A DNA stretch of 6,091 bases. It comes from Deltaproteobacteria bacterium (lineage in GTDB: Bacteria; Desulfobacterota; DSM-4660; Desulfatiglandales; Desulfatiglandaceae). The DNA lies in the NCBI GenBank assembly GCA_013349725.1, contig DUZB01000100.1, positions 1 to 6,091 on the forward strand, in the 5' to 3' direction. Both the position numbers and the translations under genes were made by a program. Below the pieces are notes generated by a model. That model ran no database searches. It had not been told where the DNA came from and was given only the letters and a program-made list of their open reading frames with translations. Of the stretch, positions 5,448-6,091 are shown one piece after another (position 1 is the stretch's first letter; every line of letters starts with the position of its first letter).

Positions 5448-6091
5448 ATGACTGAGAAATTACGAATTCTGGTGGTAGATGATGAGAAGGTCGTCAGGGA
5501 TGGCTGCAGCAGGGTGCTGACGGGCAAAGGATACGAGATCGAGGCGGCTGAAAATGGCAAAGAGGCGCTGGCCGTCCTGGTCGAGAGGGAAGTGGACATT
5601 ATCCTTCTTGATTTGAAAATGCCCGTGATGGGAGGAGAGGAGGTTCTGGAGAAGGTTTCTGTAGAATATCCTCACATCCCTGTAATCATCATAACGGGGC
5701 ACGGCACGGTAGATACCGCGGTTGAATGCATGAAGAACGGGGCCTATGATTTTATTACCAAACCGTTTCAGATTGATCAGTTCCTTATGACCACCAAAAG
5801 GGCTGCCGATAAAATTATTCTTGGAAGAAAGGCGAAAGATCTTGAAGAGCAGAATGTTCGAAATCTGTACGACCTGGCCCTTGAAAAAGGCCGGCTGAAG
5901 ACCATTATCAACCGCATGGCAACCGGAATTATGGTTACCAACCGAAATCTGGAAGTGGTTCTGCACAACCCGGCGCTTCTGAGGCTTATGAATATATCCA
6001 CTCCCCTGAATGGACCGATACCCATTTCCCATATTATTCATGATGAATCCCTCATGAATACGCTTCTACAGATCCAGAAAGGAGATACCGG
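5448..6091 (+). CDS. Response regulator with receiver and PAS domain (3' end outside the window)
   Basis: The first 214 residues of an open frame that runs off the window. Seen: a complete CheY-like receiver (about 5-120) with the acidic pair D11-D12, phospho-acceptor D55 in LLDLKMP, T83 in ITGHG, and K105 in ITKPF. The TGHGTVDTAVECMKNGAYDFITKPF run is typical of NtrC-type receivers. A charged helical linker (about 121-148) leads into LKTIINRMATGIMVTNRNLEVVLHN, which reads as the start of a PAS domain (about 150 on), in the place where an NtrC regulator would begin its AAA+ domain. The kinase gene ends 10 bases upstream, so the receiver is probably its phosphorylation target. The output is not visible: it could be another kinase module (making this a relay protein), an AAA+/DNA-binding part, or a cyclic-di-GMP domain. 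Receiver confidence is high, PAS moderate. Confidence 0.9.
   Translation, partial: MTEKLRILVVDDEKVVRDGCSRVLTGKGYEIEAAENGKEALAVLVEREVDIILLDLKMPVMGGEEVLEKVSVEYPHIPVIIITGHGTVDTAVECMKNGAYDFITKPFQIDQFLMTTKRAADKIILGRKAKDLEEQNVRNLYDLALEKGRLKTIINRMATGIMVTNRNLEVVLHNPALLRLMNISTPLNGPIPISHIIHDESLMNTLLQIQKGDT

Noticed and set aside
5460..6041. A 193-residue open frame on the minus strand opposite the response regulator
   Set aside because: The plus-strand frame carries all receiver catalytic residues; the antisense frame resembles no protein family.

Overview
The window looks like bacterial chromosome of moderate GC. Gene content (a soluble PAS-type sensor kinase with a Rossmann-like N-terminus, an AsmA protein, a short intergenic inverted-repeat element of a type I associate with sulfate reducers and their relatives) suggests Desulfobacterota (former Deltaproteobacteria). 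This placement rests on recalled family resemblance, not on a search.

Layout. Minus strand, 2594 to 26: a two-gene unit, read right to left. An AsmA-family envelope protein starts at a TTG codon with a strong ribosome binding site. It is followed 10 bases later by a serine hydrolase of the beta-lactamase/esterase fold, whose ribosome binding site overlaps the AsmA stop codon. Bases 2595-2853 form a divergent promoter region. Plus strand, 2854-3099: a small soluble hypothetical protein of 81 residues. Bases 3100-3469 hold no gene but are rich in repeats: a 133-bp miniature inverted-repeat element (3157-3289) with two perfect internal hairpins, directly flanked on both sides by AATCTT. Next to it are an array of GATTAA-like hexamers (3350-3391) and an inverted copy of that array (3290-3311). 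Plus strand, 3470 to the end: a two-component pair. The kinase has a Rossmann-like domain, two PAS domains, and HisKA and HATPase domains. Ten bases later comes a response regulator whose receiver is followed by a PAS domain, where the more usual NtrC-type partner would have an AAA+ domain. This gene runs off the window.

How they work together. The kinase has no visible membrane segment, so it probably senses an internal cue (nucleotide or redox state through the Rossmann and PAS domains). It would phosphorylate the adjacent receiver at Asp55. The output is unknown because the regulator is cut off. The AsmA/hydrolase pair is probably co-transcribed and linked to the cell envelope, but its substrate cannot be read from sequence. 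The most unusual items are the Rossmann-kinase fusion, the receiver-PAS regulator and the inverted-repeat element sitting inside a hexamer array.
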